A stretch of 64,000 nucleotides of DNA from JBOZRQ01 sp050789255 (GCA_050789255.1 JBOZRQ010000052.1:1-64000), one strand, 5' to 3'; shown: positions 48,405 through 57,561, counted from the stretch's first letter. The notes: generated by a model from the letters alone, not told the origin. Numbers and translations: made by a program.

Positions 48405-49298
48405 CTACAGCGGCGCAAAGTCTTCGGCGGGACGGCGAATCGCATCCGCCAGCGTAAGCCCGGGGTTGCGGTCCAGAAACGCTCTGACCAGCTTCCAGCC
48501 CACGTAGTAGCCGGCGCGTGGCGGGATATCCTTGGCGGTGAAGCCGAAGTACCGGGTGTAGTCGGCCGTTCCAGGCGGGGAGTCCAGCCGGGGAGCCAGT
48601 TCGCCCCAGAGGCGATCCCAGTTCTGCTCGCACCAGGCGATTTGATCCGGGAAGAAGCCCAGGACCCGGTTCGGCGGGGCGTCGGGCTCCGCCGCCGCGG
48701 AGGTCTGGGTCGCCAGCCCTTCGTCGACCAGGATCTCGAGGAGGGGCACGTTGGCGGCCATGTCCGCCATGTCGAAGTTGCGCCGGGCGTGTTGGGCCAG
48801 CAGGCAGTCGCTTTCAGCGTAGCGGACCGCATGGCCGAACTCGTGGGCCAGCCAAAGGGGAATATCGTCGTAGGGCATCGGGATGCCCATGATCTCTTTC
48901 CCGAAGACCTCGAGCGCAACCCCGATGGTCGGCTTGCCATCCACCATCATGAGGAAGGCGTTGCTGGTGCCAAGCCCAACGAACCCGATGGCATCGGGAT
49001 CCTGCCGGGGGGAGAGGAGCTGGCGGGCGGCATCGTAGCCACGTTGCATGAGGTTTTTGATGTTGGCTGATTGGAGCCGTTCAACCAGGTTGGCCGCCTT
49101 CTCGGGTTCAGCGCCCCATCGCATCTGATAGTCCCGGAGGACGGCGGCGGGGTCCTGGGCCTGCCACGTGAAGAAGTTGGCGTGGTAGACCTTCAGCAGA
49201 TCCATGTGACGCTCGATGTAGCCCTGCTGAAGTGATTCCCAGGTGGGCGAACTGGTCCAGGCATCTAGAAAATCTCGGTAAATTAGCGAGACCGACAT
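48405..49298 (-). CDS. DUF2268-like putative zinc protease
   Basis: A 297-residue soluble protein. It contains HEFGH (residues ~145-155 in PLWLAHEFGHAVRYAES), the zinc-metalloprotease HExxH-type motif, and DMAANVPLLEILVDEGLATQ, which supplies a downstream Glu, a layout like the DUF2268 putative Zn-dependent proteases. The ATG at 49298 has GGAGGGCG upstream; an ATG 13 codons earlier has none. Monocistronic. Substrate unknown. Confidence 0.72.
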   Translation of the reverse strand: MSVSLIYRDFLDAWTSSPTWESLQQGYIERHMDLLKVYHANFFTWQAQDPAAVLRDYQMRWGAEPEKAANLVERLQSANIKNLMQRGYDAARQLLSPRQDPDAIGFVGLGTSNAFLMMVDGKPTIGVALEVFGKEIMGIPMPYDDIPLWLAHEFGHAVRYAESDCLLAQHARRNFDMADMAANVPLLEILVDEGLATQTSAAAEPDAPPNRVLGFFPDQIAWCEQNWDRLWGELAPRLDSPPGTADYTRYFGFTAKDIPPRAGYYVGWKLVRAFLDRNPGLTLADAIRRPAEDFAPL

Positions 49299-49343
49299 GG
49301 GCGCCCTCCGTTCTGGTAGGTTTCGATGTTCAAGCATTAGACG

Positions 49344-49378
49344 AAAAGTCGGGCGCCCCCTGTCGCGGGAGCGCCCGG
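49344..49378 (-). terminator. Terminator of the subtilisin gene
   Basis: A GGGCGC/GCGCCC-based stem (with an inner CCCC/GGG part) is followed by GACTTTTCG on the minus strand, just after the stop at 49388. Confidence 0.65.
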
Positions 49379-49387
49379 TTTCTGCTT

Positions 49388-52345
49388 TTACGGCGTCTTC
49401 AGCGCCTTGTCCAGGTGCTGACGGATCTCGGCGATGCGGCTGCGGAGCCGCTGAGCATCGGCCTCGGTGATGCGGCCGGAGCGCAGTTTGGCTTGGACCT
49501 GGTTGTCGAGGTCGGTGGCTCGAGTGTCCGCACTGCGCAAGTATTGATCGGCTGTGGAGCTGTTCTGCGTCGCCCGGTTCACCTCGGCCTCGACGCCGTC
49601 GGTGCGGGTGAGCAGGTCGTCCCGGGTGATGGCGTCGGTCTGCAGGGTCCGGATGTCGACCCGGAGGTCGGCCGTCTCGGTCTTGACGAACTCGGCTTTG
49701 GAGCGCTTGGTCGCCTTGACCTTCACCGTCGCCCGGTCCTCATCCACCGCTGTGCGATCGGCCGCCGAGGTGGCCTGGAGATGGAAGCGGTAGACGGCGT
49801 CCTCCATGCCGGCCCAGTCGGCGGGGATCACGACCTGGGCCTTGGCCACGGCGGTGGAGCCCGAGGTGATCTTGGACTCGGCCCCGCTGCGGATGGCGCT
49901 GCCGGGCAGGGTGGGCTGGGCCTGGTAGCGCAGGCCGTTGTCATCGAACCAACCGGTCAGCCGGAAGCGGTCATCAACATTCCCCTCGTTTTGCAGGGTG
50001 AAGTCGTAGGCGGCGGATTCGCCCGGGTAGACCTCCTGCTGGATCATCACCATGGCCTGCTTGATGTAATCCAGGGCTCTGGCTGGCTGGATGAAGCCAG
50101 CGCCGGTGTTGTTGGGACCCTGCTTCAGGTCGAGAGCGGTCTTCTTGAGGCCCTCCTTGATCAGGAGAGGCTCTGCGTGGGTCGCCTGCACCAGGAGGGC
50201 GCCCACCCCGGCCACGTGCGGCGTGGCCATCGAGGTGCCGCTCATCAGCGCCCACTCACCGCCGGGGACGGAGGACTCGATGTCGTTGCCCGGGGCCATC
50301 ACATCGGGCTTGGTGCGGCCGTCCAGGGTAGGGCCCCGGCTGGACCAGTCCATGGGGGTCCGGTCGTCGTCGGTGGCGCCTACGGTGAGGGCCAGCCGGG
50401 CGTCGCCCGGGCTCCCGACCGTGCCGAAGTCCGGGCCGCTGTTGCCGGCGGCGACCACGACCAGGACGCCGCTCTTGACCGCGTTGTCCACCGCCTGCGC
50501 CAAGGCATCGAGGCCGGCGCTGCCCGAACCGCCCAGGGACAGGTTGATCACGTCGGCGCCCTTGGTCACGGCCCACTCGATGCCGGCGATCACGTCGGCC
50601 TCGCTGCCGGAGCCCGAGTCGGTGAGGACCTTGACCGCCATGATGGTGGCGCCTGGCGCCACACCCTTGAGGCGCGGGTCCCGGGAGGCGATGATGCCTG
50701 CCACGTGGGTGCCGTGGCTGTGGCCATCCATGGGGTCGTTGTCGTTGTAGGCAAAGTCGGGCCCCAGGATGACGTGGCCTTTGAGTGCCGGGTGGTTGTA
50801 GTCCACCCCGGTGTCGACCACGGCGACCTTGACCCCCGTGCCGTCGTAGCCCAGCTGCCAGAGCTGCGGCGCCCCGGTGGCAGGGACGGAGCGGTCGAGG
50901 GTGGTGTGGACCGGGCCGTTGCGGTCGACCCGGGCGACCCAGCCGAGGCTGCTCAGATCATTCACCTTGTCGGCCTCCATGGTGACCGCCATGCCCTGGA
51001 TCAGGCTGAACTCCCGGCTCACCTTGCCGCCGAGCTTCTCGACCTCCAGGCGGGCGCCGGCGGGCAGCGGGCCGTCGCTGCGGACGATGAGGGAGACGAG
51101 GTCGTCCTTGGCGGCCTCTGCCAGCTCCTGGCGCAGGTCGGGCGCCAGTTTGGGGCCGGGGCTGACGCCGGCGCCGTAGATATCGACGTCGGGCTGGTGG
51201 AACTCCATGATCTTCAGGTTCGACTTGGCGCTCAGCTCCTTGCAGGCGCCCTTCGCCGTGAAGGTGATGGTGTGCGTGCCGACCTTGGTGGACGCCGAGC
51301 GCTCGGGCGTGACGTTCACATAGATCACCTGGCCGAACCAGGGGTACAGGTCCACCTTGCCGCCATACTCGACCTCCACCCAGGACTCGGGGACGCCCTC
51401 GACCTTCATCGTGTAGCTGTCAGGCCGGTTGCCGGAGTTGATCACCTCGAAGCCGAACTGGGCGGTCTGGCCGGGCTGCACCGCCAGGCGGGCCTGCGAT
51501 GCGCGCAGGTTCATATCGCACTTCTCTTCGGGGTCGGCGAACCAGAAGAGCGTGTCCGGGTCGGCCGGGGGCTCGATGAAGATCGGCCCCTGGATCTCGA
51601 CCAGCTTGCCGCCCTGGATCGTCAGGATCGTCTCGTCGATTCGGTCGAGGCGGACCCAGCCGTCGGCGTCGGTGCTGACGGCCTCCCGGTAGTTGCGCTG
51701 TGGCAGCTCCACGGTCGCGGTGACGTTGGCCGCCGGGGCGCCGTCGCCCTTGACGATCCGGAAGCTGGCCTTCGTGTGGGTCTTCACGGAGAAGGTCTTG
51801 GGGGAGGCGAAGACGGCCAGGCCGGCGTTGGTCACATCCTGTCGGTGGAAGTTGAGGCTGGAGAAGGTGTTCTCCTCCAGGGTGAGGCGCTTGGTCTCAT
51901 CCTGGCCGTCGAGTTCGATCTTCAGGTTCTGCAGGCGCCAGTCCCGGGTCTGCAGGATCGGCACCGAGAAATGCAGGCGGACCTGCTCCTGCAGGGTGGC
52001 CGAGTACTGGCCGGGGTCTTTGGCGGCCATCGTCCCGCTGATGCCGACCTTGGGGATGGAGAACTGGACGCTGGCGTTGGCCAGGGCCGTCTGGTCATCC
52101 CCCACCAGGTAGGCCGTGTAGCTCCCCTTCACGTCCAGCAGGAGCGTGGAGGTGTCCTCGGCCTTCCAGGTGTAGCTCTCCAGTCGGCTGGCCAGGGCGA
52201 TGGAGTCCGGCTGGACTGGGCGCCCACCTGCCCGGGCCGGCCCGGCCCGGAGCATCACCACCGAGGCCGAGGCCACCACGATCAGGAAGGAGGTGAGCGT
52301 CGCTGCGACGACGAGCAGTTGGCGCATGCGGGGGCTTCGAAACAC
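49388..52345 (-). CDS. Large secreted subtilisin-family serine protease
   Basis: A 985-residue exported protease. An N-terminal hydrophobic segment (MRQLLVVAATLTSFLIVVASASVVML) exports it; then ~420 residues of beta-rich domains (VPILQTRDWRLQNLKIELDG, ASQARLAVQPGQTAQFGFEVINSG) and a propeptide-like region. The S8 catalytic triad is intact: Asp in VAVVDTGVDYNHP, His in SHGTHVAGI, Ser in GTSMATPHVAG, with Asn in VVAAGNSGP. The C-terminus has another beta-domain (GESAAYDFTLQNEGNVDDRF) and a helical tail. The GTG at 52345 has GAGGTGA upstream. Confidence 0.94.
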   Translation of the reverse strand: MFRSPRMRQLLVVAATLTSFLIVVASASVVMLRAGPARAGGRPVQPDSIALASRLESYTWKAEDTSTLLLDVKGSYTAYLVGDDQTALANASVQFSIPKVGISGTMAAKDPGQYSATLQEQVRLHFSVPILQTRDWRLQNLKIELDGQDETKRLTLEENTFSSLNFHRQDVTNAGLAVFASPKTFSVKTHTKASFRIVKGDGAPAANVTATVELPQRNYREAVSTDADGWVRLDRIDETILTIQGGKLVEIQGPIFIEPPADPDTLFWFADPEEKCDMNLRASQARLAVQPGQTAQFGFEVINSGNRPDSYTMKVEGVPESWVEVEYGGKVDLYPWFGQVIYVNVTPERSASTKVGTHTITFTAKGACKELSAKSNLKIMEFHQPDVDIYGAGVSPGPKLAPDLRQELAEAAKDDLVSLIVRSDGPLPAGARLEVEKLGGKVSREFSLIQGMAVTMEADKVNDLSSLGWVARVDRNGPVHTTLDRSVPATGAPQLWQLGYDGTGVKVAVVDTGVDYNHPALKGHVILGPDFAYNDNDPMDGHSHGTHVAGIIASRDPRLKGVAPGATIMAVKVLTDSGSGSEADVIAGIEWAVTKGADVINLSLGGSGSAGLDALAQAVDNAVKSGVLVVVAAGNSGPDFGTVGSPGDARLALTVGATDDDRTPMDWSSRGPTLDGRTKPDVMAPGNDIESSVPGGEWALMSGTSMATPHVAGVGALLVQATHAEPLLIKEGLKKTALDLKQGPNNTGAGFIQPARALDYIKQAMVMIQQEVYPGESAAYDFTLQNEGNVDDRFRLTGWFDDNGLRYQAQPTLPGSAIRSGAESKITSGSTAVAKAQVVIPADWAGMEDAVYRFHLQATSAADRTAVDEDRATVKVKATKRSKAEFVKTETADLRVDIRTLQTDAITRDDLLTRTDGVEAEVNRATQNSSTADQYLRSADTRATDLDNQVQAKLRSGRITEADAQRLRSRIAEIRQHLDKALKTP

Positions 52346-52359
52346 GGGGATCACCTCTT

Positions 52360-53316
52360 TCAGCGGTCTCGCTCTACGGCGAGGTCGGCCAGGGCGCCCA
52401 GCTCGGCGGCGGGGCCACCCATGCCTTGGCAGCCGGCCAGGGCCCGCTTGCCCTGCTCGGCCATCTCGCGGGCCATTCGCCGAGCTTCTGTGAGGGCGCC
52501 GCACCCTGCCAGGGCGGCGGTGACCTCCCGGACTTCGCCGTCGGTGAGGTCGGGGCGGGCGAAGGTGTCGCCCAGGACCCGGCGCCCGAGGATCATGGGC
52601 AGCGTTGCAATGCCGCTCCGCAGGTCGCCGCCGATGGGCTTGCCGGTCCGGGCGGTGTCGCCGGTGAAGTCCAGAATGTCATCGGTGATCTGAAAGGCCA
52701 TGCCCACCCGGCGGCCATACAGAGCGAGGGTTTCCTGGATAGCGGCGGGGGCGCCTGAGACCATCGCCCCTACCCTGCAGGCCGTCTCCAGGAAGACGGC
52801 GGTCTTGCGGTAGATGCGGTCATAGTAGGGCTGAACCCCCTGGGGGAAGGTGCCCGCCAGCTCGGCCTCTTCGATTGCCCCGGCGCACAGCTCCCGGACC
52901 ATGCGGGCCACGGTGCGAATCACCGAGGGGTCGTCGCTGGTGTGCAGCAGCTCGAAGGAGGAGGCGAAAAGCCAGTCGCCGGCCAACACGGTGAGGCCGC
53001 TGCCCCACAGCGCAGCGACGGTGGGGCGCCCACGGCGGGTGGGGGAGCGATCGACCACGTCATCGTGGACGAGGGTGGCCATATGGATCAGCTCGAGCCC
53101 GGCCGCGGCCCGGATGAGCCGGTCCCGGCGGGACGGGTCGCCGAAGGCCCCGGAGAGCAGGCAGAGGGTGGGGCGCAGTCGCTTGCCCCCGCCGGCCAGG
53201 GTGTGGGCGCCCATGCGGGTGACCAGCTCGGAGCGGTCCTGGAGGAGTTCGGCGATCTGGCTTTCCACGTCGGCCAGATCGAGCTGGAGCCCGGCGAGAT
53301 CACACGTGGCGCTCAT
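52360..53316 (-). CDS. Polyprenyl diphosphate synthase
   Basis: A 318-residue trans-prenyltransferase of the heptaprenyl/hexaprenyl type for menaquinone or cell-wall carriers. First Asp-rich motif: LVHDDVVDRSPTRRGRPTV; GGGKRLRP supplies the pyrophosphate-binding segment; second motif: MAFQITDDILDFTGD. The residues before the first motif, ELIHMATLV, lack the bulky aromatics of short-chain enzymes, so a long chain is likely. The ATG at 53316 has AGGTGA five bases upstream. It overlaps the end of the membrane-protein gene. Confidence 0.93.
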   Translation of the reverse strand: MSATCDLAGLQLDLADVESQIAELLQDRSELVTRMGAHTLAGGGKRLRPTLCLLSGAFGDPSRRDRLIRAAAGLELIHMATLVHDDVVDRSPTRRGRPTVAALWGSGLTVLAGDWLFASSFELLHTSDDPSVIRTVARMVRELCAGAIEEAELAGTFPQGVQPYYDRIYRKTAVFLETACRVGAMVSGAPAAIQETLALYGRRVGMAFQITDDILDFTGDTARTGKPIGGDLRSGIATLPMILGRRVLGDTFARPDLTDGEVREVTAALAGCGALTEARRMAREMAEQGKRALAGCQGMGGPAAELGALADLAVERDR

Positions 53317-53863
53317 GCTGCTCACCTGCCTTTAGCCAAGGTCGGGCGCCGAGGGCCATGAGGCCGGTCAGTCCGGCGGTGGCCAGCAGGTAGGCGAGGT
53401 TGGCCATGGCCAGCCAGTCGGCCGGGCCGTGGGCGCCGGGCAGGTGGGGCGCCAGCCGGAAGAAGAAGCCCGCCGAGGCCAGGTAGAGCACCAGGGCGCT
53501 GAGGACGGGGAGCGGCGCCGCCAGGGCGGCCCAGGCGGGGGTGAGGCCGTGGATGCGCCGGGCGGCGTAGTAGGCCACCACGCTGATCCAGAGGAAGACA
53601 ACCAGCTGGCCGATGCCCAGGTTGGGGGAGAAGAAGGCGCCGGTGCCCAGGGTGATGGAGGGGAGATCCAGCCAGAGGTGCAGGTAGTTGATCAGGCCGA
53701 TCGGCAGGTAGGAGATCAGCGCCACACCGGTGACCTGGAGGGTCTGGCGGAAGGAGCCGTTCCCGCCCAGCAGGCGGGCCGCGGCGTACAGGATGACGGC
53801 TGTGGTGAACCACAGGAAGTGCGCCGAGGGGATGTTGACCAGCAGGAACGGTCCGCCATACAT
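53300..53863 (-). CDS. Yip1-like membrane protein, possibly truncated
   Basis: A protein of about 187 residues with five hydrophobic helices (FLWFTTAVILYAAARLLGG, LQVTGVALISYLPIGLINYL, IGQLVVFLWISVVAYYAARRIHG, WAALAAPLPVLSALVLYLASAGFFF, LAMANLAYLLATAGLTGLMALG), resembling Yip1-domain proteins but lacking part of the usual N-terminal cytosolic region. The ATG at 53863 has no ribosome site and a terminator-like hairpin lies just upstream, so the 5' end may have been lost. It overlaps the prenyl-synthase gene. Confidence 0.65.
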   Translation of the reverse strand: MYGGPFLLVNIPSAHFLWFTTAVILYAAARLLGGNGSFRQTLQVTGVALISYLPIGLINYLHLWLDLPSITLGTGAFFSPNLGIGQLVVFLWISVVAYYAARRIHGLTPAWAALAAPLPVLSALVLYLASAGFFFRLAPHLPGAHGPADWLAMANLAYLLATAGLTGLMALGARPWLKAGEQHERHV

Positions 53864-53880
53864 GTCCGATGTAGCGCGCG

Positions 53881-53912
53881 AAAAAGGCCGGGGAGACGTC
53901 GTCTCCCGGCCT
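53881..53912 (-). terminator. Terminator-like hairpin upstream of the Yip1-like gene
   Basis: AGGCCGGGGAGAC/GTCTCCC-GGCCT stem followed by CTTTTTCG on the minus strand, 18 bases before the membrane-protein start; it could attenuate that gene. Confidence 0.6.
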
Positions 53913-54129
53913 GTCGCTGTCAGCTTAACAGACGGGTGGTGGGAACGCAAGCCCGGGTATTCGGACCATCAGCCCGGCTTATGTCGGCCGTGCCAACCGC
54001 CATGGGCGCAACCCGTCTGGCTCCCCCCTGATCGGGTCCGTGCATAGTCCAAAAGGAGGGGGAGAACGGAGGAAATGACACTTTGGCATCACTAGGCAGG
54101 GAATAGTCCGAAGGTTATAATCTGAATTA

Positions 54130-54154
54130 AAGTGATTGATCACTTACTTGTAAG
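54130..54154. promoter_or_regulatory. Candidate TetR operator
   Basis: AAGTGAT-TG-ATCACTT is a perfect dyad and overlaps CTTAC-TT-GTAAG, another perfect dyad. They follow TATAAT (54116-54121), upstream of the CoA-transferase gene. The TetR gene downstream is a candidate binder. Confidence 0.55.
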
Positions 54155-54278
54155 ATGATAACGACTCTACATCAATAGCGGTGGATTAGCAGCCTTTATA
54201 GGAACAGTCTTACCTATGATCTACCGACCGTTTGTTACGCATGCGGGACCGCGAACTATGGGGATGGAGGGGTCATGC

Positions 54279-55799
54279 TTGATCGAGGAACGGATTCGCC
54301 ACAGGGGACTTCGTCAGCGCATCATGTGGCCGTACCAGGCAGCAGAACTGATCAACGATGGCGATGTGGTCGGAATCAGCGGCTTCACCCGGGCTGGCGA
54401 TGCGAAGGTGGTTCTGGTGGAACTGGCCAGACGCTCTGCCCGCGAGGGGCGCCCCATTCGCATTGACCTGTACACAGGCGCATCTGTCGGCGACGAGGTC
54501 GACGGCATCCTGGCCGAGGCGGGCTTGCTCCGCCGCCGGCTTCCGTTCCAGGCCGAAGGGCGCCTGCGCAAGTCGATCAATAACGGGCAGACCCTGTTCA
54601 TCGACCAGCACCTGGGCCATACCGCTGAGTTTCTGCGGTCCGGGAACATGGGGAAGGTGGATGTGGCGATCATTGAAGCGGTCGCGATCACCCCGGATGG
54701 CGGCATTGTGCCGACCACCAGTGTGGGCAACTCGCCCATCTTCGCACAGATGGCCGACCGGCTGATCGTGGAGTTGAACCTGGCCCAGCCTTTGGGGCTG
54801 GAGGGCTTCCATGATATTTACGATCCCGGAATGCGCCCGGGCCGGCGGCCCATTCCGATCATGCGGGCCGGCGACCGCGTGGGCGACACGGTGATTCGGG
54901 TGGACCCGAGCAAGGTCAAGGCGATCGTGCTGACCAACAAGCTGGACGACTCCCGCCCCCTCGCCGCTCCCGGCGAGGATGAAAAGCGAATGGCCGGCTA
55001 CATCGTGGAGCTGTTGGAGCACGAGGTCAAGATGGGGCGCCTGCCGCGCAACCTGACTCCGCTGCAGGCGGGGATCGGGGTTCTGGCCAACGCCGTCTTT
55101 GCCGGTCTGGCGGACTCCAGCTTTGAGCAGCTGGAGATCTACTCCGAGGTTCTGCAGGATTCGATGTTTGACCTGATCGACATGGGTAAGGTCTCGGTGG
55201 CCTCGGCTGCGTCGATCACCTGCTCTCCCGAAAAGCTGAGGTATGTCCTGGACAACGTTCACCGTTACCGGGACAAGGTGGTGCTGCGCCCGCAGGAGAT
55301 CTCCAACCACCCCGAAGTGATCCGCCGCCTGGGGATCATCGGGATCAACGCAGCCCTCGAGGTGGATATCTACGGAAACGTCAACTCCACGCACGTTCTG
55401 GGCACCCAGATGATGAATGGGATCGGCGGCTCCGGCGACTTTACCCGCAACGGGTACCTGCCCATTTTCGTGACCAAGTCCACCACCAAGAATGATTCGA
55501 TCTCCTGCATCGTGCCGATGGTCTCCCATGTGGACCATACCGAGCATGACACCCAGATCTTCGTGACCGAGCACGGCCTGGCCGACGTGCGCCACATGGC
55601 GCCGCGGGAGCGGGCGCGCACGATTATTGAGAAGTGCGCTCACCCCCGCTACCGGGAGATGCTGCTGGAGTACGTCAAGGAGGCCGAGGCGAAGGGCGGC
55701 CAGACGCCCCACGATCTGGTGCGCGCTCTCTCCTGGCATCAGCAGTTCGTGGAGACGGGCTCCATGCTTCCGGCTCTGGTAACGGCCAGCGGTGACTGA
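54279..55799 (+). CDS. Succinate CoA-transferase / acetyl-CoA hydrolase family
   Basis: A 506-residue CoA-transferase of the acetyl-CoA hydrolase/transferase family (as in succinyl-CoA:acetate or propionyl-CoA:succinate CoA-transferases). Features: NDGDVVGISGFTRAGDAKVVLVEL, GNMGKVDVAIIEAVAITPDGGIVPTTSVGNSP, NVNSTHVLGTQMMNGIGGSGDF, VPMVSHVDHTEHDTQIFVTEHGLADVRH. Length is normal. The TTG at 54279 has GGAGGGG six bases upstream; an ATG at 54216 has no ribosome site. It would link organic acids to acyl-CoA pools. The TetR gene 70 bp downstream likely regulates it. Confidence 0.92.
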   Translation: MIEERIRHRGLRQRIMWPYQAAELINDGDVVGISGFTRAGDAKVVLVELARRSAREGRPIRIDLYTGASVGDEVDGILAEAGLLRRRLPFQAEGRLRKSINNGQTLFIDQHLGHTAEFLRSGNMGKVDVAIIEAVAITPDGGIVPTTSVGNSPIFAQMADRLIVELNLAQPLGLEGFHDIYDPGMRPGRRPIPIMRAGDRVGDTVIRVDPSKVKAIVLTNKLDDSRPLAAPGEDEKRMAGYIVELLEHEVKMGRLPRNLTPLQAGIGVLANAVFAGLADSSFEQLEIYSEVLQDSMFDLIDMGKVSVASAASITCSPEKLRYVLDNVHRYRDKVVLRPQEISNHPEVIRRLGIIGINAALEVDIYGNVNSTHVLGTQMMNGIGGSGDFTRNGYLPIFVTKSTTKNDSISCIVPMVSHVDHTEHDTQIFVTEHGLADVRHMAPRERARTIIEKCAHPRYREMLLEYVKEAEAKGGQTPHDLVRALSWHQQFVETGSMLPALVTASGD

Positions 55800-55869
55800 C
55801 TGCCGGCAGGATGGCGCCCGGCCCGCGGCGAAGCCCCTCGCAGTGGATTCGAGCAAAGGGGACGAACCG

Positions 55870-56475
55870 ATGGCCGAGCGGGCCCCGTGGACCGAGAGCG
55901 CCGAACGCCGGCGCCAGATCGTGGAAGCAGCCCTCCCCATATTTGCAGCCTGCAGCTATGCCGAAGCGACCACCGCACAGGTGGCCCGTTCCGCCGGGAT
56001 TTCACAGGCAACGGTCTTCAAGCATTTCGCTACCAAGCGAGATCTCTTCATGGCGGTGTTGGAGCGGACCACCGAGCTGGTGCTGGAACGGTGGCAGCGC
56101 GCCTTTGACGCCGCACCCACGCCGCTCGATGGGCTGGTTGCCATTGCACAGACCTACGCCCAAATGGCCGGCCGGGACAGCTTTACCTTCCGGGTGCGGC
56201 TGCGGGCGGTCACCGAGTCGTCGGACCCGGTAATCGGTGAGCATGCCCGGGCCTCGTACCGGGCCATTACGGCACGCCTGGCCGACATGATTGGCCAGGC
56301 CCGGGATGCCGGGCAACTGCCGGACTCCGTGGACCCGACCGCCGCCGCCTGGTATTTCCTGTCCGTGGGCCAGGGCTTCAACCTGAACCATTACGTCGGC
56401 TTCGGTTGGGACCAGGAGACGCTGCATGCTTTGATCCGCAGCCTCTTTCTTGGCATGGGAGCATCGCTCAGGTAG
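55870..56475 (+). CDS. TetR-family transcriptional regulator
   Basis: A 201-residue regulator. N-terminal HTH: RQIVEAALPIFAACSYAEATTAQVARSAGISQATVFKHFATKRDLFMAVL, typical TetR; the C-terminal ~130 residues are helical and variable ligand-binding. The ATG at 55870 has AAGGGGAC eight bases upstream and is preferred over GTG/ATG codons nearer the CoA-transferase. Located in the same direction as the CoA-transferase, so it may autoregulate this operon through the palindromes at 54130. A terminator follows. Confidence 0.92.
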   Translation: MAERAPWTESAERRRQIVEAALPIFAACSYAEATTAQVARSAGISQATVFKHFATKRDLFMAVLERTTELVLERWQRAFDAAPTPLDGLVAIAQTYAQMAGRDSFTFRVRLRAVTESSDPVIGEHARASYRAITARLADMIGQARDAGQLPDSVDPTAAAWYFLSVGQGFNLNHYVGFGWDQETLHALIRSLFLGMGASLR

Positions 56476-56501
56476 GGCGCCCGCGAGGGCGCCCTTCTTT
56501 T
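56474..56501 (+). terminator. Terminator of the CoA-transferase/TetR unit
   Basis: An AGGGCGCC/GGGCGCCCT stem followed by TCTTTTG starts at the TetR stop codon. Confidence 0.8.
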
Positions 56502-56623
56502 GTCGGACGAAGGGAAAGCCGCCCAGTATCTGCGGCTTGATCGAGTTTTTCGAACGCCGTAACATAGGCAGGGAGTGGATGGAACAAAACAAGGCGGGTA
56601 CACCTAGAGGAGTGAGTTAAAAA

Positions 56624-57505
56624 ATGGGCGGATTGCTCTTAGTCGTGGGCTTTTTTGGCATGCTGTTCGGCCTTATTAACGTGGTCTATCCGATCCGCAA
56701 AATGAAAATCAAGAGCCGCAAGATGGCAGCGGCCGTTCTTGGGGCCAGTTTCCTTACATTCGTGGTGGGCGGCATCATGCTCCCGCCTTCGGAAACGGCG
56801 AAAGAACCGGTTGGCAAGGTGGCGGCGGACCCTGCACCAGAAGCCGATGTTCCTCCAAGGCAATTGGTAACGACCGCAGTGCCTCAAGCCGCTCCCGCCG
56901 GTGAGGCAAAGACCAAGCCGGCCGAGGGCGCAAAGGTCGAAACGGCACCGACCACCGAAGCACCCTTGGTCGAAACCGTTGCCGTGGTCGGCGTTACCGA
57001 TGGCGACACGATCAAGGTGTCGATGGGTGGCAAGACGGAGACCGTGCGCCTGATTGGCGTGGACACGCCGGAGACGGTTCATCCCTCGAAGCCCGTTGAA
57101 CCGTATGGGCCCGAGGCATCGGCGTACACCAAGCGGCGCCTGTCCGGCCAGTCGGTGCGCCTGGAGTTCGACGTGGAGGAACGGGACCACTACGGTCGCC
57201 TTCTGGCCTATGTGTGGCTCGGCGACGAGCTGTTCAACGCCACGCTCGTGAAGGATGGGTATGGCCAGGTTCTCACTATCCCGCCCAACGTGAAGTACGC
57301 CGACCAGTTCGTGGCGCTCCAGCGCGAGGCTCGGGAGAACAACCGTGGGCTGTGGGGTCTGGAGGTCGCCCCGCAGTCCGGGTCGTCCGTCTACTATAAG
57401 AGCTGCACGGAAGCTCGGGCGGCCGGCGTCACGCCAATCTACCGCGGCCAGCCGGGTTACGGTACGCATTTGGATCGGGACGGGGACGGCGTTGCCTGCG
57501 AGTAG
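56624..57505 (+). CDS. Membrane-anchored thermonuclease with Excalibur domain
   Basis: A 293-residue protein. Two N-terminal helices (LLLVVGFFGMLFGLINVVYPI and AAAVLGASFLTFVVGGIML) anchor it; a ~65-residue Ala/Pro/Lys linker leads to a staphylococcal-nuclease domain (about 120-250): VTDGDTIKVSMGGKTETVRLIGVDTPETV, LEFDVEERDHYGRLLAYVWLGDELFNATLVKDGYGQV. The key Asp, Arg and Glu/Asp residues of SNases are present. A C-terminal Excalibur calcium-binding motif (YYKSCTEARAAG, DRDGDGVACE) ends the protein. It likely degrades extracellular or surface DNA/RNA. Confidence 0.92.
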   Translation: MGGLLLVVGFFGMLFGLINVVYPIRKMKIKSRKMAAAVLGASFLTFVVGGIMLPPSETAKEPVGKVAADPAPEADVPPRQLVTTAVPQAAPAGEAKTKPAEGAKVETAPTTEAPLVETVAVVGVTDGDTIKVSMGGKTETVRLIGVDTPETVHPSKPVEPYGPEASAYTKRRLSGQSVRLEFDVEERDHYGRLLAYVWLGDELFNATLVKDGYGQVLTIPPNVKYADQFVALQREARENNRGLWGLEVAPQSGSSVYYKSCTEARAAGVTPIYRGQPGYGTHLDRDGDGVACE

Positions 57506-57533
57506 CCAACTCGACATGCATAGAGACAGAAGA

Positions 57534-57559
57534 TGGGCGCCCCCCTGGGGGGGCGCCCA
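57534..57559. terminator. Bidirectional terminator between convergent genes
   Basis: A 12-bp stem (TGGGCGCCCCCC/GGGGGGCGCCCA) separates the nuclease gene and the end of the minus-strand catabolic operon. Confidence 0.75.
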
Positions 57560-57561
57560 AG

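Larger units (their letters stand above)
53864..54278. other. Intergenic region with terminator hairpin and candidate operators
   Basis: About 415 bp with no gene. A minus-strand terminator-like hairpin lies at 53881-53912 (AGGCCGGGGAGAC/GTCTCCC-GGCCT then TTTTT). TATAAT occurs at 54116. Palindromes lie at 54130-54154, downstream of TATAAT, where they could block transcription. Confidence 0.5.

Noticed and set aside
49232..52693. 1153-codon plus-strand open frame across the subtilisin gene
   Set aside because: It is a shadow of the subtilisin and prenyl-synthase genes: high GC makes the opposite strand open. No ribosome site or domain.
54083..54098. Possible sigma-54 promoter (TTGGCATC...) upstream of the CoA-transferase
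   Set aside because: The -12 TTGC element is absent at the required spacing, unlike the clear one at 3226.
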